DNA of 64,000 nucleotides, from contig JABXYP010000001.1 in NCBI GenBank assembly GCA_024701455.1, positions 1,306,001 through 1,370,000 of the forward strand, read 5' to 3'. The notes under the pieces were generated by a model. It worked only from the letters and a program-made list of their open reading frames with translations, ran no database searches and had not been told where the DNA came from. Positions 34,825 through 44,520 of the stretch are shown in pieces. The DNA is from Bacillus sp. A301a_S52 (GTDB lineage: Bacteria > Bacillota > Bacilli > Bacillales > Salisediminibacteriaceae). The position numbers were made by a program, and so were the translations under genes. The first letter of the stretch is position 1. Every line of letters starts with the position of its first letter.

Positions 34825-35264
34825 ATGAATAGTCAGTTTTTATTATATTATCTATTGTTTTATCCAATAGCTGTACTCATTCATGATTTGGACATGCTTT
34901 TTTTTTAAGTTGTTTGGGGGAAAAGTAACGTCAATTGGATTTGGAACAGGTGAGAGAATATTTCAAATCAAAGAATTTTATGTAGCAAAGGACTCTATAC
35001 TTATTGGAAATATAACGTGGGAGATAAGTAAAAGATTACTCCTATCAATTATTTTTACTATACTTTGGAGGGGCGTTATTTAATATAGTGACTGGGACAA
35101 TATTATGGATTTTTGGAGATGTGGCGTTTGCTTATATATACAAAGGCCTAATCTTCCATTCTTATATCATAGCTCTTGTTAGTTTAGTTCCATTCACATT
35201 TAAAGATGGTAGTGATGGTTTGTTAATTTGGAGTATATTTGAAAATCGTTTTAAAGAAGCATGA
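34825..35264 (+). pseudogene. Frameshifted M50-like membrane metalloprotease
   Basis: A good start (ATG 34825 after CAGGGGGTAATAATT) leads into MNSQFLLYYLLFYPIAVLIHD. A one-base deletion near 34888 then destroys the zinc motif (HELGH would require an extra G). The frame continues as FFKLFGGKVTSIGFGTGER, and a second shift near 35065 changes LLSIIFT into YFGGALFNIVTGTILW, then VSLVPFTFKDGSDGLLIW and FENRFKEA before TGA. Order and features (FGGK, hydrophobic pair, SDG) match the intact gene at 19766. This copy is decayed. Confidence 0.7.
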
Positions 35265-35436
35265 AGTAAATTAATGAGATACTAAATGCAAATAATGACG
35301 TTTATGAGTTTATTGCGGAGAAGGAGTCTTCATACATTTACATGACGTTTTATAAAAAACCTTTGTTAGGCTTTTCCCTTTGTTGGTAGAATAAGAATAG
35401 ATAGGTCGAAACATCAATCTGAATGGAGGAACAAAA

Positions 35437-35874
35437 ATGGAAAAACAAACGAAGCAATGGCTTGTAAGAGGTTCACTATTAGGGTTTATAGCAGGGGCCA
35501 TTTTTGTAGCATCAAATAACCGAGCGCGTACAAAAGTGACAAAGTTAGCTAGTACAACGAAGACACGGACGCAACATTGGGTTCAAGTGATTAATGATAA
35601 TCGTGATAGTGTGATGCAACAGCTTCAAGCATCGAAAGATAACATTATGGCCATTGTAGATGAAGCTTCTGAGGATGTAGAAACATTAATGGAAACATCG
35701 AAAAATTTAAAAAGTCACGCACTAAATTTAGTGTCTAGTGTGCAGGATTCAAAAGAGGAATTACAACAACTAACAGCGAAACTCCAAGCAGAAAAAGACA
35801 TGCTTGAACCAAGTCAAGAGCTATTACCTGCTCCTGATGAGGAAGAAGACCAAAAAAAACTTGAAGAATTATAA
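35437..35874 (+). CDS. YtxH-like membrane-anchored coiled-coil protein
   Basis: 145 residues. One N-terminal hydrophobic helix with Gly spacing (RGSLLGFIAGAIFVAS, about 11-26) is followed by a basic turn and a long amphipathic, probably coiled-coil region to residue 125, then an acidic tail. This is the layout of YtxH/gas-vesicle-protein-like stress proteins of bacilli. Ribosome site TGGAGGAACAAAA. A weak sigma-B-like match (GTTAGG-N14-GGTAGA) lies about 60 bases upstream. A strong terminator follows. Confidence 0.7.
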   Translation: MEKQTKQWLVRGSLLGFIAGAIFVASNNRARTKVTKLASTTKTRTQHWVQVINDNRDSVMQQLQASKDNIMAIVDEASEDVETLMETSKNLKSHALNLVSSVQDSKEELQQLTAKLQAEKDMLEPSQELLPAPDEEEDQKKLEEL

Positions 35875-35886
35875 GTCTAAACACGG

Positions 35887-35928
35887 CCAAAATCGTTAGA
35901 TCTATGCTAACGATTTTGGTTTTTTTTG
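35887..35928 (+). terminator. Rho-independent terminator
   Basis: CCAAAATCGTTAG and its perfect 13-base complement surround ATCTATG, followed by eight T. A textbook terminator. Confidence 0.92.
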
Positions 35929-36033
35929 TGGACAAAACCAGATCATATGATCTCTAAAGCTTGAATCTGTTATAACTGATGTTGAGATATCCTATTCCCT
36001 ATTAAAATATTCGTGGAGGTTTCTTTTGGGAAA

Positions 36034-36081
36034 TTTCGTCCGTTATCACCTCTATTTTGAGCAGGGAGTTTTACAGACGGT
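36034..36081 (-). repeat. TTTAT palindromic element fragment, inverted
   Basis: On the minus strand it reads CCGTCTGTAAAACTCCC, CTCAAAATAGAGG and ATAACGGACG, which is the left hairpin only. It is the single copy in opposite orientation. Confidence 0.7.
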
Positions 36082-36145
36082 AAAAGTGACAGAAACGTAA
36101 GACAACGGCTCCCTGTGGATGAAGCGCAGTCTAAAGAGCAACTTT
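36082..36145 (+). repeat. Bacillaceae interspersed repeat
   Basis: AAAAGTGACAGAAACGTAAG and GGATGAAGCGCAGTCTAAAG match the copy at 62655 (AAAAAGTGACTGAAACGCAAG, then GATTAAGCGCAGTCTGAAG). Confidence 0.6.
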
Positions 36146-36345
36146 TGCGGCTGTTTACTGAGCAAAAGTTAGCTGAATACAAGCCCTCGGAAAACATCCG
36201 CCTAAAAAAGTAAGTGTAGGTCACAGTCATTATTTGAATTTTGACGTCACATTAACGCATTTAATAAAATTTACTCAAAAAATGTTTTGAAAAGGGGAGA
36301 TTCGGCTACAGGGTTATACAAGAGAATGTTAGGAGGAATAAGATT

Positions 36346-37140
36346 ATGGCATTAACGAATGAGCTTAAGTACTTAAAAGATTTAAACTGTGCTGATAACG
36401 AATGCGTTTTATCTGTCTATTTAAATACGGATCCTGCTAACCAAGATCAACAAAAAGGTGAGTGGAAAATAAGATTAAAAAATGGTTTGAAACGAATACA
36501 AGAGTATTTAGAGGCCTCAGGTAATGAAGACCAAATTAAAAGCTACAAACGGCTCAAGAAAAAAGTAGATGATGAAATTCAATCAAATCGCACAAATTTG
36601 CAGAAAAGTGTCATCATCTTCGCTTCCGATTATGACGATTTATGGAGTGTGCATTATTTACAAGTTCCTGTTGAAACAAGCTTTCATTGGGAATCACACG
36701 CTGTCACTGACCAGTTAGAAGAACTACAAAGAAATTATCCCCGGTCTGGTGTTATTATGCCTAACCTTGATGAAGTCCGAGTACTGGATACGTCACTCGG
36801 AGAGCTTCATGATGAAAGGACGTATATGTTCGATCCGGGAAATGAAGAGTGGACGTTTAAAGAAGGATTAGCTTCCTCTGATAGAATCGCCTCGGGAGCA
36901 AGCCACGTTGATAAAATTCAACAACGTTTCGAGGAAAATCGGCATAGATTTTATAAAAAGATGGCGACGAACGTGGAAAAATTAAAAAAAGAACGTGAAT
37001 GGCAAGAAGTGCATCTCGTTGGCGAGAAAGAAATGATTCGCACGTTTGAAAATAGCCTTAATATTAAGCCGGCAGGGATGGTTGGTAAAAACTTAAATAA
37101 TGCTGAACCGACTAAAGTCTTAGAAGAAGTGTTTAACTAG
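36346..37140 (+). CDS. VLRF1/aeRF1-type release-factor-like protein
   Basis: 264 residues, soluble. VLSVYLNTDPANQ (about 22-34) is the marker of the bacterial eRF1-like superfamily (VLRF1 type). These relatives of archaeo-eukaryotic release factors are thought to act on stalled ribosomes. The second half holds an alternating alpha/beta domain with VDKIQQRFEENRHRFYKKM. The GGQ peptide-release loop is not evident by eye, as usual for variants of this family. Ribosome site TTAGGAGGAATAAGATT. Its role in bacilli is inferred from family. Confidence 0.75.
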   Translation: MALTNELKYLKDLNCADNECVLSVYLNTDPANQDQQKGEWKIRLKNGLKRIQEYLEASGNEDQIKSYKRLKKKVDDEIQSNRTNLQKSVIIFASDYDDLWSVHYLQVPVETSFHWESHAVTDQLEELQRNYPRSGVIMPNLDEVRVLDTSLGELHDERTYMFDPGNEEWTFKEGLASSDRIASGASHVDKIQQRFEENRHRFYKKMATNVEKLKKEREWQEVHLVGEKEMIRTFENSLNIKPAGMVGKNLNNAEPTKVLEEVFN

Positions 37141-37145
37141 TCTTA

Positions 37146-37178
37146 ACTCCCATAACAGTGATGGCTGTTATGGGAGTC
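37146..37178. terminator. Bidirectional terminator
   Basis: ACTCCCATAACAG and CTGTTATGGGAGT form a perfect stem between convergent genes. Confidence 0.8.
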
Positions 37179-37208
37179 TTGTTTACTTGAATAAAAAGAG
37201 TGTATTAA

Positions 37209-38438
37209 TTAACTTTCTACATTTGCCGTACTTTGGCTACTTTTTTTAGTCTGTACGTGTAATTGATATTGAAAAATAATCCCGGCAATAAACATAACAA
37301 CGAGCATGGCTGACATTGAATAATAAATGGCACCATCACCCACAGCTTCAATGAGAAAACCTCCTACAACTGGACCAATCATGCTTCCAAGTGCAAACAG
37401 GATGGCGGTCATGACGTTCCCCGTCGGTAATAAATTGGCTGGGACTAGATCGGCCAAATAAGCTATTCCTAAAGAATAAAGGGATCCCAGTGTCATACCA
37501 GCCACCGCAAATAATGAAAACAATAGCCAAGTCATATCCTCTGCTAAGGGCATACATAAAAATAAGATAAGTCCTGACCCTATAAGGCCGATCAATACTT
37601 TATCACGTCCGACTTTATCACTTAAGATGCCGAGGGGAAGCTGAGTAATTAAACTCCCAAATACAAAGCCAGGAAGTAGGAAAACGGTGACGAAGTTCAT
37701 ATCTAACCCCATTCTAATGGCATACACTGGATAACTACCGTGGAGAGAAGCTTCTAAGTATCCGTAAAAAAATCCTGGTAGTAATGCAAACCAGGCGAGC
37801 TTCAATACTTTTTTATACCGGGAAAGCGTATTAAGTTGTGAAGCTGTTTCAAAATCACTTGCAGGCCACTCATTTTTCAAAAACAGCATAAAAATCCATG
37901 CAATTAAACTGGCAGTTGTTGCTAATATAAACGGAAGAAATTCATTTATTTCTAATAATCGAGTCATCATCGGCCCAAAACCAAACCCTAAGCCGAAAGC
38001 CAGGCCGTAGATGGCTAGCTGTCTTCCACGATTAGCCGGAGTGCTCGTGGTACTAATCCAAATTTGCGTAGAAAAATGAATCAGATTATCGGCAATGCCT
38101 ACGACCATTCTTAGCACAAACCAAAACCAAAAAGCTTGCCAAAAAGGAAAGAGAAGTAGTGAAATTGCCATAATGATTAGTCCAATGATAATCACAGGCT
38201 TATAACCATATTTTCTAACGGGTTTTTCGATAAAGGGAGAAATTAAAATAATCCCGATGTATAGAGCTGCCGCATTTAGCCCGTTCCAAGAAGATGAGAC
38301 GCCGGCCCCTTCCAGCATGACGGCAAGGACAGGTAACAACATTCCTTGAGAAAACCCAGCAATTAGTACCATCCCCACGAGTACCCAATATCTATAGCCA
38401 GGGTGGTTAGGCTCAGTGTAGTGAGTTGAATGATCCAT
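37209..38438 (-). CDS. Major facilitator superfamily transporter
   Basis: 409 residues with twelve hydrophobic helices. The first half has the loop 2-3 area ISPFIEKPVRKYGYKPVII (a reduced version of the MFS GXXXDRXGRR motif), and the second half has LGILSDKVGRDKVLIGL near residue 268. Likely proton-coupled drug or metabolite efflux; the substrate is unknown. The start ATG 38438 has AGGAGG 11 bases upstream. It stands alone. Confidence 0.88.
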   Translation of the reverse strand: MDHSTHYTEPNHPGYRYWVLVGMVLIAGFSQGMLLPVLAVMLEGAGVSSSWNGLNAAALYIGIILISPFIEKPVRKYGYKPVIIIGLIIMAISLLLFPFWQAFWFWFVLRMVVGIADNLIHFSTQIWISTTSTPANRGRQLAIYGLAFGLGFGFGPMMTRLLEINEFLPFILATTASLIAWIFMLFLKNEWPASDFETASQLNTLSRYKKVLKLAWFALLPGFFYGYLEASLHGSYPVYAIRMGLDMNFVTVFLLPGFVFGSLITQLPLGILSDKVGRDKVLIGLIGSGLILFLCMPLAEDMTWLLFSLFAVAGMTLGSLYSLGIAYLADLVPANLLPTGNVMTAILFALGSMIGPVVGGFLIEAVGDGAIYYSMSAMLVVMFIAGIIFQYQLHVQTKKSSQSTANVES

Positions 38439-38606
38439 TTGAATGAAAGCCTCCTAATGTTTGAGCAATTGAACAAATTAATACCACTCTTCATTGTATA
38501 TCTAACTTAAAATAGTGCAAGACATTAAGCATCTGGCGTGACTGGCCTAGATTGAAACAGTAAACTATAATTTAAGAAGAAAGTTGACAGGAAAGGACGT
38601 TATTTG

Positions 38607-38987
38607 ATGAAATTTACGTATAATCAAGATGATGCATTTGAAACAGATTTCGAATTCGGTAGGCTTACAGTGTCTGGTAATGAGGAAAAAGGATTCCGCC
38701 CCTTTCAATTGATGGTGAGTTCGATTGCAGTATGCAGTGCATCTGTCTTAAGAAAGGTACTGACGAAACAACGGATGGTCGTTCACGACATTCAAGTAGA
38801 GGCTGATGTCACTCGTGATCCAGCTCGAGCTAACAGACTATCAGCTATTAAGCTTCATTATGTGATTAAGGGTGATTTAACTGAACAAAAAGTAGAAAAA
38901 GCTGTCCAACTTGCAGCCCAAAATTGCCCTATGGCTCAAACGGTTAGTGACACAGTCGATATAACTGAAACGTTTGAGATACATTAA
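38607..38987 (+). CDS. OsmC/YhfA-family protein
   Basis: 126 residues. The OsmC fold is indicated by FRPFQLMVSSIAVCSASVL with one reactive Cys (about Cys49) and the second Cys in AAQNCPMAQTVSDTVDI (about Cys109). Such proteins are thiol-dependent hydroperoxidases or relatives; the YhfA-like group has no proven activity. ATG 38607 (AAAGGACGTTATTTG upstream) is preferred over the preceding TTG. Confidence 0.85.
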   Translation: MKFTYNQDDAFETDFEFGRLTVSGNEEKGFRPFQLMVSSIAVCSASVLRKVLTKQRMVVHDIQVEADVTRDPARANRLSAIKLHYVIKGDLTEQKVEKAVQLAAQNCPMAQTVSDTVDITETFEIH

Positions 38988-39112
38988 ATTAGTTAAAAGG
39001 CATGCTGTCCTTTTTTAAAACAGGAGTTTAACTCACGTTGACTAAAAGGAGGACGGGTTTGCAGAGCGCATGGTATATGAGTATCACCTGACAAGAGAGT
39101 GAGGAGCACATT

Positions 39113-40483
39113 ATGCAACAAGAACAACATGATTTTACTAAAGGGAGTATCATGAAAAAGATGATTCTCTTTTCCTCACCTATTTTTTTAACAAATATTT
39201 TGCAAACATCTTATCAAGTCATTGATTCTTTGTGGGTGGGGAACCTTCTTGGTCCCAATGCTCTTGGCGCCATCTCCATTTCAGGCACTGTTGTATTTAC
39301 TCTCCTAGCATTTATCATTGGTATTAATACAGCTGCTTTAACGGTTTTGTCGCAGTACAAGGGGGCTAAGGACGACATAGGGCTAAAGAAATCTCTGAAC
39401 GGTTTTGTGGTCATCTTAGGCAGCCTCACGCTTGTTATTGGAATTATAGGATTTATTGTTTCTGATAGTGTTCTTCAACTTATGGGAACACCGGAAGATA
39501 TCTTGCCGATGGCCACACATTATTTAAGAATTAATTTTATTGGGATTCTCTTTTTGTTCGGCTATAATTTCATTGCCACAGTTTTACGTTCCTTAGGGGA
39601 TAGCAAAACGCCCGTACGGTTTGTTTTGCTAGCTGTCATCTTAAACACGTTATTAGACCCTTTCTTTATTTATGTCCTTGATTTAGGTATTGCAGGGGCA
39701 GCTTATGCCACGATCGTGTCACAAGGAGTCGCTTTTCTTTATGGGCTTACTTATTCTATTTACAAAGCTGGTGTACCGTTCACCATGCCTTTTTTACCTG
39801 CTGTAAGTGAAGTGAAACATATTTTTAAATTAGGCCTCCCATCTGGCTTGTCCATGATTGTCATTTCTGGTGGAACGTTAGCGATTATGACAGTGGTGAC
39901 AAGTTTTGGGGAAGAAGTAGTAGCAGGATTTGGTGCTGCGCAACGTCTTGATAGCCTTATTATGTTACCTGCTTTAACATTAGGATCAGCAATTAACAGT
40001 ATGGCTGGACAAAATATTGGGGCTGGGAAATGGGACAGAGTTGGTGCTATCTCAAAAAATGGTCTCTTATTAATTGCCTTGGTTTCATTAAGTTTGAGTG
40101 CTTTCGTATTCCTCACGGCTGAATATGCTGTTTCTTTATTCGTTCAAGACCCAGCAACGGTTGCGTTTGGAACATTATATGTTCAAACTGTAGCGTTCTT
40201 TTATCCATTTTTGGGCATAAATTTTGTATTAAATGGTGTCGTTCGAGCAGCGGGAGCGATGTTTCAAGTCTTTATCCTTAACGTTCTTTCGTTTTGGGTA
40301 CTCCGGTTTCCGCTAACATATGGTTTTTCTCGATGGCTTGGAGAAGCAGGGATAGGGGTAGGAATGGCTCTTAGCCTTATGTTGAGCAGTCTATTTGCCA
40401 TCGGCTACTATAAGCTTGGTAATTGGCGGAATATCACTGTTTTGGATCGGAATGGTGAAGACACGGAACAAGGGACTAACTAG
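39113..40483 (+). CDS. MATE family efflux transporter
   Basis: 456 residues, about twelve helices in two related halves. Early KKMILFSSPIFLTNILQTSY and YQVIDSLWVGNLLGPNALGA (about 33-52) are typical of the DinF-like/NorM branch. It is not closely similar to the MATE gene at 18327, which lacks the DSLWVG string. Ribosome site GTGAGGAGCACATT. Drug or cation export coupled to Na+ or H+; specificity unknown. Confidence 0.9.
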   Translation: MQQEQHDFTKGSIMKKMILFSSPIFLTNILQTSYQVIDSLWVGNLLGPNALGAISISGTVVFTLLAFIIGINTAALTVLSQYKGAKDDIGLKKSLNGFVVILGSLTLVIGIIGFIVSDSVLQLMGTPEDILPMATHYLRINFIGILFLFGYNFIATVLRSLGDSKTPVRFVLLAVILNTLLDPFFIYVLDLGIAGAAYATIVSQGVAFLYGLTYSIYKAGVPFTMPFLPAVSEVKHIFKLGLPSGLSMIVISGGTLAIMTVVTSFGEEVVAGFGAAQRLDSLIMLPALTLGSAINSMAGQNIGAGKWDRVGAISKNGLLLIALVSLSLSAFVFLTAEYAVSLFVQDPATVAFGTLYVQTVAFFYPFLGINFVLNGVVRAAGAMFQVFILNVLSFWVLRFPLTYGFSRWLGEAGIGVGMALSLMLSSLFAIGYYKLGNWRNITVLDRNGEDTEQGTN

Positions 40484-40927
40484 TTTGTACCATTCTAAAA
40501 ACAATGGTCTGAAAAAATGCAGGTTATACGAAAGGTATACTGATTGAATATCATAATTTTTAATGTTTAATACGAACAAACGAACGATGCTAAATGTCTC
40601 TATCACATGGTCATTTTTAAAACGGATGCAGCGACAGGTGGTGACTCCCAGAGGATCAGAAACGTCTTCAAATCAAGGGTGCACAAGGGCTCATCTCCTC
40701 ATTTAGTTGAAAGCGAGGCGTCGGGAAAGCGTCCCTCTGTAGCGGAATAGTCAATGTTGTAGTCGCTTTTACAGGTATTAGTTTGTATTATAAAATGGGT
40801 TCATACTGAATAAGAAAAAATAGTCATGTCATAAAACTTACACGACATCAATGATCGTTATATAGAGTGAAAGAAGACGTTGTGAGTGTAATCGTATGAC
40901 TTTATTTTCATAAGGGGATGACGAGAT
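40484..40927. other. Intergenic region with interspersed repeat
   Basis: 444 bases between the MATE gene and the large TPR protein. The repeat at 40630-40752 occupies the middle; no gene is visible otherwise. Confidence 0.5.
40630..40752 (+). repeat. Bacillaceae interspersed repeat, most complete copy
   Basis: The string runs GCGACAGGTGGTGACTCCC, AGAGGATCAGAAACGTC, then GAAAGCGAGGCGTCGGG and AAAGCGTCCCTCTGTAGCGG. Partial copies occur at 16350, 24985, 33672, 36082 and 62655. It is a common class of repeat in Bacillaceae intergenic DNA, with no coding potential. Confidence 0.6.
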
Positions 40928-43603
40928 ATGGTAGAAGAACATATGATTCATAAAACTTTTTTTAAAACAATCGTTGATGAAGAAAATCAGCAGTCACCCG
41001 TTAAATCGCTAGGACAGCAGTTCTATGATATACAGCTGGATGAAACAGCGGATTTGTCCTCCGTAAGATTTGCTCAAGGGGAAGTGTACTACCATCATAA
41101 AGATATGGAGTCAGCAGTTTACAAATGGGAACTGGTGAAAAATGAGCTTCAGCCATGGGCAAGAAAAAATATTGGTGATGCTTATTATGAAATGGGCTGG
41201 CTCAGGGAAGCAGAGAGCACGTACACGTCTATTCAATCGGAAAGTCCAGTGCTGTCAGTGGAAATTTCATTACAACTCTTGCAGGTGTATGCAGATAAAA
41301 ACAATAAGGATAAAGTACATCAATACATTAAAAAGGCCCTGGCTATCGACCCAAATTATCCGAATGTAACGGACATTGCCAGATCTTTTTACGAAGATGA
41401 ACATGATTGGTACAAAGCAGTGGAATTAGCTGTTCGGGAGTCTGTGAGAACGGCATCACCTAAATGGTTTTCTATTTTAACAGATTATGCTGAAAAGGGT
41501 TATACAACGTCGTTTGCCCCAGAATATTTTGAGAATGTGCTCTTAACCGTGGCACAGACAGAACAGAGAGCCTTGTCTAAATTGGCGTCGGCCTTATGGG
41601 AAAGCTACTACGCCACACCTGCGAACATGGCATGGGTGCAAACGTTAAACGCTGTTACTGCTAGGCTGACGATCTCAAAAGATGTTCATTGGCATTCGCT
41701 CAACCGCCTATATTATAAAAACTATTTAGAATTTATGAGCGGTAGTTATTTATTGGACGACCTTAAGCCATTGCTTCCGGAGATGCTTAATGGATGGATC
41801 AAAATGACGAAAGGGAGTGACTCTATTTATCCTGCTGCTGCGATTCTTGCTTGGGATGAGAGCGTATCAGGTACACTTTCACAAGAAACGGCAGCGACAG
41901 CGGAGACCACCTTTTCGGATAACGCTACACAGTCAATAAGTATGGAGAACATGACTGCCCTGCTTGAAACGATTTTACAATGGGCTGACAAAAACGATGT
42001 GGTAGTGGAGCCGAAAATTAAATGGCTTGTATCACAATTATGGGCCTCTCAAGGTAGAAATATTCTTATTACTGGTGGTTCCCAATCTCATAATACAACA
42101 ATGCTCAATCACCTGTTAGGTGAGGAATTATTTAAAGGTGAGACAGCCACTGTGTATGTCAAACATGGAGAGAAGCCAGCTTTAAACACTGTTAATACAG
42201 ACGGCCTTGCTCAAGTGGAAGATATGAACGAATTAACAGCAAACGATTTAATTGAATTGACCTGGTCCTCTTCTTTATTTACCGAAGAGGACACGTCCTT
42301 AATCGTGGCTAAATATTCAGCTGATCCAACGGCAAGTGCAGGTCCTGACTTTGATTTCGTCGCAACCGCAGATGATGTATTTTATCTAATTGATGCAACA
42401 GTTGAAAGAATGGAAAAGGAGTATGAACGCTTACTTACATTTTCAGAAAAACATCGGGAAGACGACATTCATTTCGTTATCACTAGTACTCCGGACCGTG
42501 ATTTAAATGATGTGACCTCACGCATAAATGAATTATTTAATAAAGCGCACATTCTTCCTGTATTTTCAAGCAAAGATACTCGCCAACTGGTTGACGTCAT
42601 TAAGGAGACAGGAAAAAATGGGGAAGTCAGTAGCAACACGACAACGTATTTAAATGTCTTGCAGTCGCTATTAAGTCATTTACTCGATCGCCGTGAAACG
42701 AAAGAAAACACTTATAAACAAGCGATTAAGTTTAACGAGAAGCTGATAGAGCAAATAGAGGCATATCAAACAGGCGTAAGAGAGAGAGAAACAGCGAAGT
42801 ACGAGGAATTAGCTGAAGCTTACCACGACATTAAAGAAGAAATGAAAAGCAAGGTATGGGAAGACGTTCCAGTTTTTCTTAAAGAGACAGCGAATGAAAT
42901 CGATGAAGAGGCAGACTTTAAAAATCTGCATAATGAACTGAATGACAAAATGAATCATAAAATCCAAACATATTTGACAGAACAACTTATTCCAGATATG
43001 CAGACGGCATTTAATGACTGGCTGGTTGATGCAAAGGACAGTATGAATGACTTGCAAGCTTATTTAGATCATGCCTCCACAACATTAAATAACATGTACG
43101 GTGAAACGAATGTTTCCTTGCAAACAGATTTCCAAGTCGTGACTGATTGGAAGCGTGATTTAAATCGCATGGTCAATCGTGTGGACTTACAAGAACTCAA
43201 TATTATGAATCGCTTAAAACCGGCGCAGTTTCTTCTTAAAAGTGCGGGGAAATTGTTAGGGAATTTTCAGCAAAACAATCACATGCTTTATAATCAATAT
43301 CAAAAATATATTGAAAACGACAACTTTGAAGATGCGACAACGTCGATCATTAAACATGTTTTCTTTGAGTTTGATTTATTTGAAAAGAACCTGAAGGCAG
43401 ACATTAGTTTATGTGTTGAAGCTGCGTCAAGTGATTTAGAAGAACATAAAGTAGATGCAGGTGCTCAAGTTAAGAAAGCCCAAGACAATCTTACGTTAAT
43501 GAAAGATCATCCAGCCTCCTTTTATGACCCGCTAAAAATATTTGAAATCAGACTTCATCAATACCAGTTAATGAGTGAAAAAAATGTTCAATTCAATCAT
43601 TAG
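40928..43603 (+). CDS. TPR protein with degenerate dynamin-like GTPase domain
   Basis: 891 residues. Residues about 50-190 are tetratricopeptide-like repeats (GEVYYHHKDMESAVYKWELV, IGDAYYEMGWLREAESTYTS). The middle contains NILITGGSQSHNTTMLNHLL near 377-396, aligned by position and hydrophobicity to a dynamin G1 loop (GxxxxGKST...LNALLG) but lacking the invariant Gly-Lys-Ser. The later FYLIDATVERMEKEYERLL region and TSTPDRDLNDV replace the NKxD motif. From about residue 590 the chain is long coiled coil, as in the stalk of bacterial dynamins. Probably a membrane- or stress-associated protein; GTPase activity is unlikely. Ribosome site AAGGGGATGACGAGAT. No partner dynamin gene is adjacent. Confidence 0.6.
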   Translation: MVEEHMIHKTFFKTIVDEENQQSPVKSLGQQFYDIQLDETADLSSVRFAQGEVYYHHKDMESAVYKWELVKNELQPWARKNIGDAYYEMGWLREAESTYTSIQSESPVLSVEISLQLLQVYADKNNKDKVHQYIKKALAIDPNYPNVTDIARSFYEDEHDWYKAVELAVRESVRTASPKWFSILTDYAEKGYTTSFAPEYFENVLLTVAQTEQRALSKLASALWESYYATPANMAWVQTLNAVTARLTISKDVHWHSLNRLYYKNYLEFMSGSYLLDDLKPLLPEMLNGWIKMTKGSDSIYPAAAILAWDESVSGTLSQETAATAETTFSDNATQSISMENMTALLETILQWADKNDVVVEPKIKWLVSQLWASQGRNILITGGSQSHNTTMLNHLLGEELFKGETATVYVKHGEKPALNTVNTDGLAQVEDMNELTANDLIELTWSSSLFTEEDTSLIVAKYSADPTASAGPDFDFVATADDVFYLIDATVERMEKEYERLLTFSEKHREDDIHFVITSTPDRDLNDVTSRINELFNKAHILPVFSSKDTRQLVDVIKETGKNGEVSSNTTTYLNVLQSLLSHLLDRRETKENTYKQAIKFNEKLIEQIEAYQTGVRERETAKYEELAEAYHDIKEEMKSKVWEDVPVFLKETANEIDEEADFKNLHNELNDKMNHKIQTYLTEQLIPDMQTAFNDWLVDAKDSMNDLQAYLDHASTTLNNMYGETNVSLQTDFQVVTDWKRDLNRMVNRVDLQELNIMNRLKPAQFLLKSAGKLLGNFQQNNHMLYNQYQKYIENDNFEDATTSIIKHVFFEFDLFEKNLKADISLCVEAASSDLEEHKVDAGAQVKKAQDNLTLMKDHPASFYDPLKIFEIRLHQYQLMSEKNVQFNH

Positions 43604-43609
43604 TCAACG

Positions 43610-43641
43610 ATCCCCGTTTTAAGAACGGGGATATTTTTTTT
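43610..43641 (+). terminator. Rho-independent terminator
   Basis: ATCCCCGTT and AACGGGGAT pair around TTAAG, followed by a run of T. Confidence 0.92.
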
Positions 43642-43695
43642 GTTTTAAGCAAAACTACCTACTAAGAACTTTTCTACAAAGGAGGACGCGTATCT

Positions 43696-44520
43696 GTGAA
43701 ACGAAAAATGGCGGTTATAACGGGAATACTCGTTTGTGTATTTATATTTTCCACACTCTCTCCTTTCATAGCTTATGCAGAAAGTGGGCAGGAAACGAAA
43801 AAATCGAAGTCTGATCAAATACCGGAATCTGTTATTGACATTACAAAAGAAAATACGTATCCAAACCCGACACAGGATGTCCCAAGACTACAACCAAGTA
43901 AACTCACCTCTCAGCTGTTAAATTCGACTGATGTAAAAATTGACAATCCTGATTTAATCAAAATGATGAACGAATCCACCATTAAGAGCTCAAAAATAGG
44001 TATCGGGACGAATGTATCCATTTACCTTGGTGAATGGCCGTTGTCATATGAATCAGAGGATACGATGGTGAACTGGGATTTTGAAAGAATTAATACGAAT
44101 ATGGTTGATAACAGAGGGGGCTCTGATAAAAAGAAAATTCAGTTTAACCAGCAGCAACAAAAGCGGGTTAAAGGGGGACTTACCGCTGACATGACGGATG
44201 CTGAAATGGTTAAGAAAATGATGCTGAAAGAAGCTGCTGAAAGGACGAAACTTCCTTTAAGTTTTTCAACGACTGTTGGCTTTGGGACTCAAACTGATCG
44301 CGTCTACGACGTGGCCCCGAAAACAATGGGATACTTGACTGCTTATGCCCCAGCTGTCAATGAAAAAGGGAAGATAACGTATGGTGAAGTGTATCTTAAA
44401 GTGAAACGAGGCAACGCAGCTTTAGATATTAAAAACGTCACAAGACAAGGTGTTGGGGCATGGATACCTATCCAAGATTATCTCAACTTGAAATTGGAAT
44501 CGACCAAGCAGCCGCGTTAG
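43696..44520 (+). CDS. yfkD: YfkD-like exported protein
   Basis: 274 residues from GTG 43696 (AAAGGAGGACGCGTATCT upstream). A signal peptide (MAVITGILVCVFIFSTLSPFIAYA, from about residue 5) is followed by a protein that matches the YfkD family: VSIYLGEWPLSYESEDTMVNW, then the NTNMVDNRGG string and TMGYLTAYAPAV. Its function is unknown; in B. subtilis yfkD lies near yfkAB, as here (yfkAB at 48000), so this is conserved synteny recalled from memory. Exported, probably at the cell surface. Confidence 0.8.
   Translation: MKRKMAVITGILVCVFIFSTLSPFIAYAESGQETKKSKSDQIPESVIDITKENTYPNPTQDVPRLQPSKLTSQLLNSTDVKIDNPDLIKMMNESTIKSSKIGIGTNVSIYLGEWPLSYESEDTMVNWDFERINTNMVDNRGGSDKKKIQFNQQQQKRVKGGLTADMTDAEMVKKMMLKEAAERTKLPLSFSTTVGFGTQTDRVYDVAPKTMGYLTAYAPAVNEKGKITYGEVYLKVKRGNAALDIKNVTRQGVGAWIPIQDYLNLKLESTKQPR

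Noticed and set aside
35970..36230. 86-codon minus-strand frame
   Set aside because: It is composed of two repeat families in inverted order, with no ribosome site.
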